This document shows, one piece after another, positions 36,501 through 44,401 of a stretch of 64,000 nt of DNA. Location: the NCBI RefSeq assembly GCF_002368095.1, contig NZ_AP018227.1, positions 6,092,123-6,156,122 of the forward strand, read 5' to 3'. Both the position numbers and the translations under genes were made by a program. This DNA is from Calothrix parasitica NIES-267. Lineage in GTDB: Bacteria; Cyanobacteriota; Cyanobacteriia; Cyanobacteriales; Nostocaceae. How positions within the stretch are numbered: position 1 is the stretch's first letter; each line of letters opens with the position of its first letter. The notes beneath the pieces are model-generated. The model had not been told where the DNA came from. It was given only the letters and a program-made list of their open reading frames with translations, and made no database searches.

Positions 36501-37082
36501 GTGCTTTGTGTTAGTTTTAGTCCCGACGGAAATACAGTTGCTAGTTGTGGTGGTCATTCGATTATTAAACTTTGGAATATCGAAACCGGAGAGTGTTTTC
36601 TAACTATTCAAGAAAAAGCTTCTTATATAATCAACTTTAATTCCAACGGTTTAATTTTAGCTAGCGGTCATACTAGCGGAATAATTAAACTTTGGAATAC
36701 AAAAAATGGTAAATATATCCAAACTTTAGGAAATCATAAACCAATTATTTCGATAGCTTTTAGTGACGATGGTAGATATATAGCTTATGGAAGTTACGAC
36801 GGTACCGTGACTGTATGGGATATTAATGATAATAAATCTGTTGCGATATTACAACAAAATTATTCTTCACCTTGGAGTCTTGCTTTTAGTAAAGATTCAA
36901 AATTATTAGCTGTCGGTAGAGATAGTGAAGTGATTCAAATTTGGGATATTAATACAAGTCAGATAATTACATCTTTTCAAGGTAATAGACCATTAGAGAA
37001 AGTAAATATTACAGGAATTACGGGTTTAACTGCTGCAATGATTGCGAGTTTGAAAGAATTGGGAGCGAGTTGGATGGAGTAA
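33543..37082 (+). CDS. STAND protein: HTH-like N-terminus, NB-ARC ATPase, 14 WD40 repeats
   Basis: 1179 aa. N-terminal domain (1-90) RGVVLTDEGWKKLEHAL...TISKVLSREVAVDRRTLERFF resembles the helix-turn-helix-type module found before NB-ARC in many cyanobacterial proteins. NB-ARC: P-loop GIGGIGKT (135-142), Walker B CLIVFDNVD (209-217), then winged-helix-like helices to about 450. A short pentapeptide-like stretch (about 525-548, NIQQANLQKTNLQYIDF) leads into about 14 WD40 repeats (558-1150), enough for two seven-bladed propellers. The end ITGLTAAMIASLKELGASW recurs in this family. By analogy with STAND switches, WD40 senses a ligand and NB-ARC oligomerises; the output domain would be the N-terminal module. 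A role in signalling, cell death or phage defence is inference. Confidence 0.88.
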   Translation: MTGQRRSRGVVLTDEGWKKLEHALNEWNNQNNFDKPYTIEALIEVTLLDPGTISKVLSREVAVDRRTLERFFRGFNLKLDNDDYSKLNLTTNKKLNNYFCSEAPDVSIFYGRTEELNFLEKWIVNDCCRLITLVGIGGIGKTSLSAKVIQNIRDNFDFTIWFSLRNAPPPLQIISNLLQILSNGEEVDLARNITILINKLIEYLQNQRCLIVFDNVDAIFSDSSYSGNYLPGYKGYGEIFQKIAEIQHQSCLLMTSREKPREISAIEGDISPVRCLQINGLGIPEVRKVFAGKGIIDGVDSDWEWLTVNYGGNPLYLKFIASTVLDLFEGDISSFILQGSKVFGDVRNLIGQQFNRLSELEKSLLYWLAINQDAVGLQELQDLSQNQSFHLLEILESLNRRSLIEKKDLLFSLQPVVMEYVTINFIDKIYQEVISGDISLFKSHALLKATSPDYIQDIQKRLILKPILEGLELFFGNNHQVETHLINILDNFRDKSLHFTGYAVGNIINLISDSFSLISNQDFSNLNIQQANLQKTNLQYIDFNNSNFVKSTFTNNFGIIFSLAFSQNEKFLVTGSIDGQVCLWKWEDNQLLFQYQGHKTIVESVVFSPDNSKIASSSRDRTIKIWDVSTGQYIFSLDSPKKYLVKNLIFNQNGTKLFGYSNQQIISWDLDTSNYRILTESQSRICSLHLASEADFLVFGCENGVIDIWDLNTEELLHRFSINSGIVLSVKVTHDNQIIACGIKDKIVKICNLNHSELIEIQSQSYNISLIDISRDGQYIATGSGEKIIKVWDINTGLYLQSLSGHVSEINAITFSNTNQILATASVDRTVKIWDITKGKCLKTLQGRADFVHSAVFSNDNQKIISGSQHSINFWDINTQCISTFFKTKDWLSSLIISQDEKTIACANISNEDNFIRIWQIDNLNSSKKNYQIPNKILKGHNDNIWSIAFNPDGTKIVSGSSDRTVKIWNSQTGQCLKTLSGHNRPVLCVSFSPDGNTVASCGGHSIIKLWNIETGECFLTIQEKASYIINFNSNGLILASGHTSGIIKLWNTKNGKYIQTLGNHKPIISIAFSDDGRYIAYGSYDGTVTVWDINDNKSVAILQQNYSSPWSLAFSKDSKLLAVGRDSEVIQIWDINTSQIITSFQGNRPLEKVNITGITGLTAAMIASLKELGASWME

Positions 37083-37146
37083 CAAGTAATAAGTAGCAAG
37101 TATCGAGTTCAAAAATTTGTTTTTCTCCCTCACTCCCTCACTCCCT

Positions 37147-38025
37147 CTAAGTTTTCTCTCTAGGATATTGTTTCATTAATTCCCTTACCTGTTCTGCATG
37201 ATAAGAACTTCTTGTCAACGGAGAAGAAACAACTTGTAAAAAACCAATTTCTTCACCATATTTCTTCCATGATGCAAACTGTTCGGGACGAATAAAATCA
37301 CCAACTTTTAAATGCTTTTGACTGGGTTGTAAATATTGCCCAATAGTTAAAATATCGCAATCAACTTCTCGTAAATCTCGCATTAACTGACGAATTTCCT
37401 CATCAGTTTCTCCAAGTCCGACCATAATTCCAGACTTAGTATAAACCCAAGGTGCAATTTGACGAGATACTTTCAATAATTCCAAAGTTCTTTTATAATC
37501 ACCCCGGGGACGTGTACGTTTATATAACCGGGGAACCGTTTCGGTATTGTGATTAAGAACCTCCGGTTGTGACTTCAAAATAATTTGTAGCGCTGACCAA
37601 TTACCGCACAAATCGGGAATCAAAACCTCAATAGTTGTCTTTGGTGAAATAGTCCGAACCGCTTCAATACAACGAACAAACTGGGAAGCACCTTCATCAG
37701 GTAAATCGTCACGGTTAACAGAAGTAATCACCACATGATTCAACTTCATCCGACGAACAGCTTCCGCTAAACGTGAGGGTTCCGTCGGGTCTAAAGGCTG
37801 CGGTTTTTTCTCAAAATCAATATCGCAGTAAGGACAAGCACGAGTACAAGCAGGTCCCATAATCAAAAACGTAGCGGTACCTGCTTTGAAACACTCACCA
37901 ATATTTGGACAACTTGCTTCCTCACAAACAGTATTTAAAGATAAATCCCGCAGAGTTTCCTTAACATTCCCAACACGTTCCCATTGAGGAGCTTTTACCC
38001 GCAACCAGTCTGGCTTTACAGTCAC
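37147..38025 (-). CDS. lipA: Lipoyl synthase
   Basis: 292 aa. LipA inserts two sulfurs into octanoyl groups on E2 and GcvH proteins, using two [4Fe-4S] clusters and SAM. Seen: the auxiliary-cluster Cys set [12 protein letters not shown] (about residues 34-45), the radical SAM motif [11 protein letters not shown] (about 60-70), [11 protein letters not shown], the glycine block [13 protein letters not shown] and the C-terminal [12 protein letters not shown] with the conserved Ser ligand. Length and motifs are normal. Cyanobacteria often have more than one lipA. It is convergent with the STAND gene; no lipB beside it. Confidence 0.95.
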   Translation of the reverse strand: MTVKPDWLRVKAPQWERVGNVKETLRDLSLNTVCEEASCPNIGECFKAGTATFLIMGPACTRACPYCDIDFEKKPQPLDPTEPSRLAEAVRRMKLNHVVITSVNRDDLPDEGASQFVRCIEAVRTISPKTTIEVLIPDLCGNWSALQIILKSQPEVLNHNTETVPRLYKRTRPRGDYKRTLELLKVSRQIAPWVYTKSGIMVGLGETDEEIRQLMRDLREVDCDILTIGQYLQPSQKHLKVGDFIRPEQFASWKKYGEEIGFLQVVSSPLTRSSYHAEQVRELMKQYPREKT

Positions 38026-38149
38026 AATCTGTCCTTACCACTTGTTGATATACAGGATTTATGGTAGCGCAATTTCAGCGAACAGTTAACAGTTAAAAAT
38101 TCTTCCCCCTCTCTCATTAAATTTCTGTGATATAATAACCGAGATAATA

Positions 38150-38223
38150 CGGGATGTAGCGCAGCTTGGTAGCGCACTTCGTTCGGGACGAAGGGGCCGC
38201 TGGTTCGAATCCAGTCATCCCGA
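38150..38223 (+). tRNA. tRNA-Pro (anticodon CGG)
   Basis: Full cloverleaf: acceptor CGGGATG/CATCCCG, D arm GCGC...GCGC with GCTTGGTA loop, anticodon arm CTTCG-TTCGGGA-CGAAG giving CGG, T arm with GGTTCGAATCC. Discriminator A at 38223; CCA is not encoded. A TATAAT box is at 38131-38136, and a T-run (38224-38231) follows. The CGG tRNA reads the rarest Pro codon; other Pro tRNAs must lie elsewhere. Confidence 0.96.
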
Positions 38224-38355
38224 TTTTTTTGTGTAGAATAACAGATTATTTGTCGTCTTCGATTTTCTTTTTAAGACTCTGCTTTTTATTGATTGTAGGA
38301 CAATAGAAACATAAAAATCTTACCAATCATTATTAAGAAGTATTGAGAGAAAATC

Positions 38356-38928
38356 ATGCAGTCTGCAATTAATATTTTTACGGTTGAGGAATACCTGGAA
38401 TTAGAAAAAACCAGCGAAATTCGTCACGAATACCTTGGTGGACAAGTTTTCGCAATGTCCGGAGGTAGTAAAGAACATAATCTTATAGCTGGAAATATTT
38501 ACTCTCGTTTTCGTTCTCATTTAAGGGGTGGTTCCTGTAGCGTATTTATGGCTGAGATGAAAGTGAATATACAATTAAACAGCCATAATAAGAATATATA
38601 TTACTATCCCGATGTTGTAGTTAGCTGCGATTCTGATGATAAAGACCGTTTTTCTTTAAATTATCCTTGTTTAATTATTGAAGTACTTTCACCGAGGACG
38701 GAAATGACAGATAAAAGAGAAAAACTTGTTAATTGTCGTAATTTAGAAAGCTTACAAGAATATATTTTAGTATCTCAAGATGAAATAAAAGTAGAAGTTT
38801 ATCGAAAAGATAATCAAGGTAATTGGTCAATGCAAACCTTGGGAAAAGAAGATGAATTACATTTAAATTCCATTGATTTAACTTTAACGATGGCTGAGAT
38901 TTACGAAGATGTATTTAAAATAATATAG
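38356..38928 (+). CDS. Uma2 family (DUF820) PD-(D/E)XK nuclease-like protein
   Basis: 190 aa. The Uma2 pattern is clear: FTVEEYLELEKTSEIRHEYLGGQVFAMSGGSKEHN (about 8-42), then YYPDVVVSCD (Asp near residue 90) and LIIEVLSPRTEMTDKREKL (Glu near 112), which together give the PD-(D/E)XK-type metal site, followed by LQEYILVSQDEIKVEVYRK. Uma2 proteins are very abundant in cyanobacteria; their true activity is little known. It is followed 11 bp later by a second Uma2 gene, so they form one unit just after tRNA-Pro. Confidence 0.88.
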   Translation: MQSAINIFTVEEYLELEKTSEIRHEYLGGQVFAMSGGSKEHNLIAGNIYSRFRSHLRGGSCSVFMAEMKVNIQLNSHNKNIYYYPDVVVSCDSDDKDRFSLNYPCLIIEVLSPRTEMTDKREKLVNCRNLESLQEYILVSQDEIKVEVYRKDNQGNWSMQTLGKEDELHLNSIDLTLTMAEIYEDVFKII

Positions 38929-38939
38929 GATGCAATATT

Positions 38940-39518
38940 ATGAGTACTTTAAGTTTACAAATACCTCCCTCACTTAAATTTACAGATGAAGAATTTGAGC
39001 AAATAGTCGATTTTAATAAGGAACTGCGTTTAGAACTAACCGCTGAAGGGGAATTAATTATCATGTCACCAACTGGGGGAGAAACGGGAAACCGTAATTT
39101 TGATTTGACCGGTCAAATATGGTTTTGGAGTCGTAAAAATAATTTAGGAAAAGCTTTTGATTCTTCTACAGGTTTTAAACTTCCAAATGGTGCTACTCGT
39201 TCTCCAGATGCTTCCTGGATAAAAATCGAAAGGTGGGAAGCTTTGAGTGCAGAACAAAGAAAGAAATATTTACCTTTGTGTCCGGATTTTGCTGTGGAAT
39301 TAGTATCGGAAAGCGATGATGTGGAAGATACTCGAAAAAAGATGCAAGAGTATATTGAAAATGGTTTGAGATTGGGTTGGTTGATTAATCCTAAAGATAA
39401 ACAGGTGGAAATTTATCGTAGTGGTAAGGATGTGGAAATATTAGATTCTCCTGGTAGTTTGTCTGGGGAAGATGTTTTGGTTGGGTTTAGTTTGGATTTG
39501 GAAGTTATTTTTGGGTAG
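38940..39518 (+). CDS. Uma2 family (DUF820) PD-(D/E)XK nuclease-like protein, second copy
   Basis: 192 aa. A different Uma2 subtype from its neighbour: FTDEEFEQIVDFNKELRLELTAEGELIIMSPTGGETGNRN (about 14-53), SPDASWIKIERWEAL with the metal-site Asp (near 84), DFAVELVSESDD with Glu (near 117), then GLRLGWLINPKDKQVEIYR. Sequence divergence from the gene at 38356 is high, so this is an old pair rather than a recent duplication. The start ATG is at 38940, 11 bp after the first gene's stop, so translation may be coupled. Confidence 0.88.
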   Translation: MSTLSLQIPPSLKFTDEEFEQIVDFNKELRLELTAEGELIIMSPTGGETGNRNFDLTGQIWFWSRKNNLGKAFDSSTGFKLPNGATRSPDASWIKIERWEALSAEQRKKYLPLCPDFAVELVSESDDVEDTRKKMQEYIENGLRLGWLINPKDKQVEIYRSGKDVEILDSPGSLSGEDVLVGFSLDLEVIFG

Positions 39519-39560
39519 TTGAAATTTTATAAATAAAATACAGACAATCAAACACAGTAA

Positions 39561-39867
39561 TTATCCTATGCTTTTAAATTTGAAAATAGTTTTTATTTCT
39601 TCCTCCTCCTCTTTTATAACGTAATATAGTTCCCAATTTTGTTGAAGGTTTAACCAAAACTGGGAGCTATTTCCGAAGAATTTTGATAATCTGATTGCTG
39701 TACTGGGGGTAATACCTCGCTTTTTATTTACAAGCTCATTTATTCGCTGATAGGGAACGTGGATTGCATCTGCTAAGTGTCTTTGAGTTATTACCATCGA
39801 TTCGAGAAAATCTTTGAGTAATATTTCACCTGGGTGAGTTGGGGGGTCTGTATTTTGGGATTTTCAT
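39561..39867 (-). pseudogene. HigA-type antitoxin gene with a frameshift in a six-C run (orphan)
   Basis: The ORF from the internal ATG at 39797 (MVITQRHLADAIHVPYQRIN) gives 78 aa of a HigA/VapI helix-turn-helix antitoxin, with RGITPSTAIRLSKFFG and FWLNLQ. The missing start is present upstream: PPTHPGEILLKDFLES reads in the same frame, but its own ATG (39867, MKIPKYRPP) is one base out of frame because of a run of six C (39841-39846 on the + strand). With five C the whole 102-aa HigA would be intact. So this is either a real frameshift or a sequencing error. No HigB toxin gene adjoins. It follows the ankyrin gene in the same direction. Confidence 0.75.
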
Positions 39868-39885
39868 TTTTTGTTAATTTTGGTT

Positions 39886-40572
39886 TTATGGTAGTTTATC
39901 TTTAATTCGAGCTAGGTTTCTTTTAGCATATCTTTTATCAGTTGAATTTTTTATAAATGAAATTAAATACTCAACAATATCCCAATGTTCGTTTATTACT
40001 GCAAGTCTTACAGCACTATCATCAAGGTCATAACGCGGTTCAATCTTATCTACATTAGCACCTGATTCAACTAATAATCTAACCACATCAATGTGACCTT
40101 TTTCCGCTGCTATCATTAAAGGTTTTCCCGACTCACCAAAACTATTTAATTGTGCTTTCATTTCAATAAAAATTTTAGCAATTTCAACATTTCCTCCTTC
40201 AGATGCGCTATATAATGAACTTTCAATAATGTTATACGTATTATCTATCTTCCCTTCAAAATAATTCATTAGAGCTTCAAGTATTTTTTTGTTACCGCAA
40301 AATGATGCAAATACAATTCCATCAAGGATAAATTCTTTCTTAGAGTTTTGATAACCTACCGGTGTTTGCAGAAGAATCTCAACAATATTTAGATTACCCA
40401 TCTGAATAGCTTTTTCTAAAGGATTAAGGGAATCACATAGAAGTTCATGCCATTCTTTAAAAGACCAGTGCTTTAAATTAAAAGTATCTGATGTCAATTC
40501 TTTGACTGCATCTACATCTAACTTAACAACAGCATCATAAAGTTCTTGCTCTCTATTTTGATTTTCTCGCAT
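39886..40572 (-). CDS. Ankyrin-repeat protein
   Basis: 228 aa with about five ankyrin repeats, of which NPLEKAIQMGNLNIVEILLQTP, SASEGGNVEIAKIFIEMKAQLN, GKPLMIAAEKGHIDVVRLLVESGANVDK and DDSAVRLAVINEHWDIVEYL are clear. No enzymatic domain or signal peptide. Ankyrin stacks bind protein partners. It lies 18 bp after the DUF1016 nuclease gene in the same direction, so the two may be co-transcribed, with the higA relic last. The job is unknown. Confidence 0.85.
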   Translation of the reverse strand: MRENQNREQELYDAVVKLDVDAVKELTSDTFNLKHWSFKEWHELLCDSLNPLEKAIQMGNLNIVEILLQTPVGYQNSKKEFILDGIVFASFCGNKKILEALMNYFEGKIDNTYNIIESSLYSASEGGNVEIAKIFIEMKAQLNSFGESGKPLMIAAEKGHIDVVRLLVESGANVDKIEPRYDLDDSAVRLAVINEHWDIVEYLISFIKNSTDKRYAKRNLARIKDKLP

Positions 40573-40590
40573 TTTCAGAACTATTTATAA

Positions 40591-41616
40591 TCAAAAATCA
40601 ATATCCAATTTTAAATTATTCAACTCTGCTTCTAACTGCTCAACTGTCGGTAAATTCTCTTTCAACTGTTCCGGTAAAGCATCTCTCAACTGATAAGTAG
40701 AAACCCCAATCGGTTTATTCATATCTCGCAAAGCATACTCTACAATTATCCGATTTTTCGACTTACATAAGATGATTCCGATGGTTGGTTTATCTTCGGG
40801 ATGACGTAATAAATCATCTACTGCTGAAACATAAAAACTCATCTTTCCCAAAAATTCTGGTTTAAACTCTTCAATCTTTAAATCAATAACAACATAACAG
40901 CGTAATTTGACATGATAAAACAGTAAATCAATATAAAAATCTTGTTCTCCAACTTCTATATGATATTGACTTCCTAAAAAAGCAAAACCAACTCCTAATT
41001 CTAATAAAAAGCTGCGAATTTGCTCTGTCAAAGCTTTTTCTAATGCTTTTTCTCCTAAACTAAGAAAATCAAAATTATAAGGGTCTTTAATTAATTGTTG
41101 TGCTAATTCCGATTGTGGTTTAGGTAAGGTTTGCTCGAAGTTAGTAATTGCTTTCCCCTGACGGTTGTATAAATCGCTTTCAATCTGATGAACTAAAACA
41201 TTACGACTCCAGCCATTTTCTATTGTTTTTTGTACGTACCAAAGTCTAATTGAAGGTTCTTTTACGCTATCTAAAATACGCAGATTGTGTCCCCAAGGAA
41301 TTTGTGCAACAACTTGTTGCACAATTTGTTCTTCAGGATAAGCTTCTGCAAAAGCTTTCATATATTTAAGATTACGCTCAGAAAATCCCTTCATATCAGG
41401 AAAAGCATTTTTCAAATCCTTCGCAAGTTTATTAACTACTTTTGAACCCCATCCTTTCTGTTTTTGTTGGGTTAATATTTCGCGTCCAATTTGCCAGTAT
41501 AGTAATATCAGTTCCTGGTTAACTGATAGTGCTGCTCTAATTTGTGCTGTACGAATACGTTGTTTGAGTTGCTCTAAAAAATCATCGTAACCGTTTGAGA
41601 ATAATTTATCTGACAT
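40591..41616 (-). CDS. PDDEXK nuclease domain protein, DUF1016 (YhcG) family
   Basis: 341 aa. N-terminal DUF1016_N (about 10-150; ELILLYWQIGREILTQQKQKGWGSKVV, FSERNLKYMKAFAEAYP) binds DNA or partner; C-terminal PD-(D/E)XK nuclease (about 180-330) with YIDLLFYHVKLRCYVVIDLK, the D...xLK metal motif, then GIILCKSKNRIIVEYAL. Such proteins sit in defence islands and next to restriction-modification or toxin genes, and some are proposed Holliday-junction-type or phage-directed nucleases. It heads a leftward run with the ankyrin gene and higA relic. All expected motif residues are present, so it should be active. Confidence 0.88.
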   Translation of the reverse strand: MSDKLFSNGYDDFLEQLKQRIRTAQIRAALSVNQELILLYWQIGREILTQQKQKGWGSKVVNKLAKDLKNAFPDMKGFSERNLKYMKAFAEAYPEEQIVQQVVAQIPWGHNLRILDSVKEPSIRLWYVQKTIENGWSRNVLVHQIESDLYNRQGKAITNFEQTLPKPQSELAQQLIKDPYNFDFLSLGEKALEKALTEQIRSFLLELGVGFAFLGSQYHIEVGEQDFYIDLLFYHVKLRCYVVIDLKIEEFKPEFLGKMSFYVSAVDDLLRHPEDKPTIGIILCKSKNRIIVEYALRDMNKPIGVSTYQLRDALPEQLKENLPTVEQLEAELNNLKLDIDF

Positions 41617-41676
41617 ATTAAATTTGTTGAAATTGAAATAGTATATTTAATACTTAGCTATTATTTTATTGTCTTT

Positions 41677-41745
41677 GGTGCGTGACGACATAATTAAAAT
41701 ATCTCTTTAAAATCATAATTTATCGCGGTTGTCACAGCACCCTAC
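41677..41745. repeat. GGTGCGTGACG...GTCACAGCACCCTAC palindromic repeat, copy 2
   Basis: Inverted ends (GGTGCGTGAC and GTCACAGCACC) with about 45 bp between, the same family as 29976-30040 and 57545-57608. Located upstream of the DUF1016 gene. Confidence 0.75.
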
Positions 41746-41758
41746 ATGAAAATATGAA

Positions 41759-41798
41759 CATCCCTCTCCTTAATAAGGAGAGGGACAGAGGGTGAGGT
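41759..41798. repeat. Short member of the CTCACCC / CCCTCTCCTT repeat family
   Basis: ATCCCTCTCCTTAATAAGGAGAGGGA is an inverted repeat followed by GGGTGAGG. It is a shortened relative of the elements at 19039-19217 and 33359-33495. Confidence 0.7.
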
Positions 41799-41833
41799 TT
41801 TTTACTGAGGGAAAAAAGGTGAAATTTTCATCA

Positions 41834-44104
41834 TTATTTATAAACCAAAACCGGAACTCTCTTAAACCCCGGTGTCCCACAGCGTTCTTCAACTTCCGCT
41901 CGAAAAATAACATTTACTTCGGGATAAAACATCACTCCCGCTCCTTCTCGAACATCTCCATAAATAATTTCTACATTCTCTAATTCCCCTACATTTCCTT
42001 TCACCTTCACTCGTTGATGTTGTTCAAAACCGGCTTTTTCAACATCATTTTTATTCATCAAAATACAGTTTCTATGCGGTATTCCTCGATATTTATCTTC
42101 TGTTTGATAAACTACTGTATTGTGTTGAGCGTAGCTACGTCCGGTCATTAATGCGATTACTATTCCTTGAGTTTCTTCGTTAACATCAAAGTCTTTGATT
42201 TCCGGAAGTGTTAATTCTGGTAGTGGTGTAACGAACATTTTCGCTTTACCGGAAGCTGTAGGAAATTTAGGTGTTTTAAAAATTCTTCCTGAAATAGTAA
42301 ATTCTTCTTCTGTTTCGTCAATCTCTCCTATTTTTTCGTATCCGGGAATTGTTTTAGCTATCAATTCTCTAACGTATTTTGTATCCTGTAATTTACGCCA
42401 ATTTACTGGATAATCACTATGAATTAAATGTGCTAGTTCTGTTAAAAAATCAACTTCTGAAATTAAATCTGCTTTCTTGAGATGGGTTTCTCCTTCGTCG
42501 TTGAGTCGAACGAAGTTATTACCGGATTCTACTGTTGTTTTATGAGGATTTTCAAAGCGGTTAAATACTGGAATAATTATTGTATTTTTATTCGCTAATC
42601 CATGAAAATGACCTAAATTTGGTTTTGTCGCTAAATAAATAATGGTTTCAATTTTACTTAAGGCTCTTTTTACTTTATTTAAATCAGGATTAGCAGCATA
42701 TAAATTACCACCAACGCAAATCAATGTCTCAACTTTTCCCTCGTCAGCAGCTTCTATTAAAGCGTGAGTATCGTATCCTTTGACTTTACTTAAAGGACGA
42801 TTTAATAATTTTTCTAATGCTTGCTGAATTTCTTTTTTTAATCGTACCGTGACACCCATAGAACCAAATCCTTGAACGTTGGAATGTCCTCTGACTGGCA
42901 TAACTCCGGCACCTTCTTTACCGATATTACCAGTCATTAAAGCTGTATTGACGATACTATAAATATTATCAACACCGTTTTTTTGTTGAGTAATTCCCAT
43001 AGCCCAAGCAAATACTGTTTTCTCGGAATTAACAATTATATTTGCAGCGGTTTCAATTTCTATCTGAGAAACACCACAAGTTGCAGTAATTGTTTCCCAA
43101 GCTGTATTTTCAACCTGATTAATTACCTCTTGCCAATCTTCAGTATAAGCTTTCAAATAATCTTTATTTATCTTACCTTTTTCCAATAAAGCTTTTTGAA
43201 TTCCCATAAATAAAGCTACATCGCTACCGGGAATTGGCTGTAGATAAATTGAAGCGATATCGGAACCTGTTAAAAGCGAATTTAGAAAAGCAGGGGAAGC
43301 AAATTTAATTAAACCAACTTCTTTCATCGGATTAATTACAATTACCTTTCCACCACGGTCTCTTAATTGAATTAATTCATTCATCAACCGGGGATGATTG
43401 TAAGCAGCATTTGAACCAGCTAAAACAATACAATCTGCTTTTTTCAAACTTTCTAAACTAACTACTGAAGTACCTGTTCCTAAAGTTTGTTTTAATCCAA
43501 AACTCGAAGGAGCATGACATAAATCCGAACAGTCAGCTAAATTATTAGAACCCAAAGTTCTCATCATTAACTGTAGTAAAAAAGCTGCTTCGTTGGAAGA
43601 ACGTCCGGAACTGTAAGAAGCAATTCTTTCTGGTGTTTTATTAGAAGTAAAAGCTTTTTTACAGATGCTGTAAATTTCATTCCAAGAAATTCGTTCGTAA
43701 TTAGATTTACCAGAACGCAAAATTACCGGAAAACTCCATCTTCCCAATCTATCTGCTTCTCGTGAAGTTAATTGCTTTAATTGCTGAATATTTTGCTGTT
43801 GAAAAAACTGTCTGGTAATCCCCGGTTGAATTTCTGCTGATATCGATTCAACACTCTTCATACAACGCTGTAACTTTTCCCCTGACTCGTTAGTAAAACC
43901 ACCCTTCTGTCCACCAGTCCCCCAAGCACAGGATAAACAAGCGCTTTTATGAAGTAAAGTTTTCCAAAGTTTAGCTCCTTCCGGTGACAAAGTATGTTGT
44001 GCCCAATAACCGATTACGGGTAATCCTCCACCCATATCGGGTGTATCTTCGTTTGGATTATTAAAAATTGAAGCTGGTTGAGAATTAGAATTATCTTTAT
44101 TCAT
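41834..44104 (-). CDS. FdhF/YdeP family molybdopterin oxidoreductase
   Basis: 756 aa from the ATG at 44104 (MNKDNSNSQPAS); an in-frame upstream extension to 44149 is less likely. Belongs to the molybdopterin-dependent formate dehydrogenase-like group named for E. coli YdeP. Seen: the Cys pair SACLSCAWGTGGQKGG (about residue 53) instead of the full N-terminal four-Cys [4Fe-4S] motif, YSSGRSSNEAAFLLQLM, DLCHAPSSFGLKQTLG, FAWAMGITQQKNGVDN, PVRGHSNVQGFGSMG, and a C-terminal molydop-binding domain (TGRSYAQHNTVVYQTEDK). No fdhD or other moco gene is adjacent. Substrate unproved. Divergent from psbA. Confidence 0.85.
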   Translation of the reverse strand: MNKDNSNSQPASIFNNPNEDTPDMGGGLPVIGYWAQHTLSPEGAKLWKTLLHKSACLSCAWGTGGQKGGFTNESGEKLQRCMKSVESISAEIQPGITRQFFQQQNIQQLKQLTSREADRLGRWSFPVILRSGKSNYERISWNEIYSICKKAFTSNKTPERIASYSSGRSSNEAAFLLQLMMRTLGSNNLADCSDLCHAPSSFGLKQTLGTGTSVVSLESLKKADCIVLAGSNAAYNHPRLMNELIQLRDRGGKVIVINPMKEVGLIKFASPAFLNSLLTGSDIASIYLQPIPGSDVALFMGIQKALLEKGKINKDYLKAYTEDWQEVINQVENTAWETITATCGVSQIEIETAANIIVNSEKTVFAWAMGITQQKNGVDNIYSIVNTALMTGNIGKEGAGVMPVRGHSNVQGFGSMGVTVRLKKEIQQALEKLLNRPLSKVKGYDTHALIEAADEGKVETLICVGGNLYAANPDLNKVKRALSKIETIIYLATKPNLGHFHGLANKNTIIIPVFNRFENPHKTTVESGNNFVRLNDEGETHLKKADLISEVDFLTELAHLIHSDYPVNWRKLQDTKYVRELIAKTIPGYEKIGEIDETEEEFTISGRIFKTPKFPTASGKAKMFVTPLPELTLPEIKDFDVNEETQGIVIALMTGRSYAQHNTVVYQTEDKYRGIPHRNCILMNKNDVEKAGFEQHQRVKVKGNVGELENVEIIYGDVREGAGVMFYPEVNVIFRAEVEERCGTPGFKRVPVLVYK

Positions 44105-44312
44105 ATGATTTACCAATGATGAGAAGGAGCGAACATCTATTGTGCCCACTCTCTTCTTTATATATAGACTTAGCTTAAATAAATGGAACGTTAGACACTA
44201 TCAGCAATCCCATAGTCGAAAGCTTGCTACTTACATTGGTTCAAATACCGCTCATACCGATTGATAGGCTTAATATATGAGTTCTATAAAACAAACTTTA
44301 TTAAAAAAACTT

Positions 44313-44367
44313 TACAAAACGTAAAATACGCGTTAATGTATAAATATAGGTAAGCAAAAAAGCTTAC
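44313..44367 (+). promoter_or_regulatory. psbA promoter and leader hairpin (candidate)
   Basis: TTTACA-containing sequence with an inverted TTTAC/GTAAA pair lies upstream of TATAAAT (44339-44345), a likely -10. A perfect 6-bp hairpin GTAAGC-AAAAAA-GCTTAC (44350-44367) then falls at or just after the expected transcription start, in the 5' leader. Light-responsive elements are expected here but I cannot name one with confidence. Confidence 0.45.
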
Positions 44368-44401
44368 TGATATATACAAATCAAACGCAATTATCCGAAC
44401 C

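Noticed and set aside
38150-41750. Full integrative island starting at tRNA-Pro
   Set aside because: I found no integrase gene and could not see a second copy of the tRNA 3' end, so the island is only a hypothesis mentioned in the findings.
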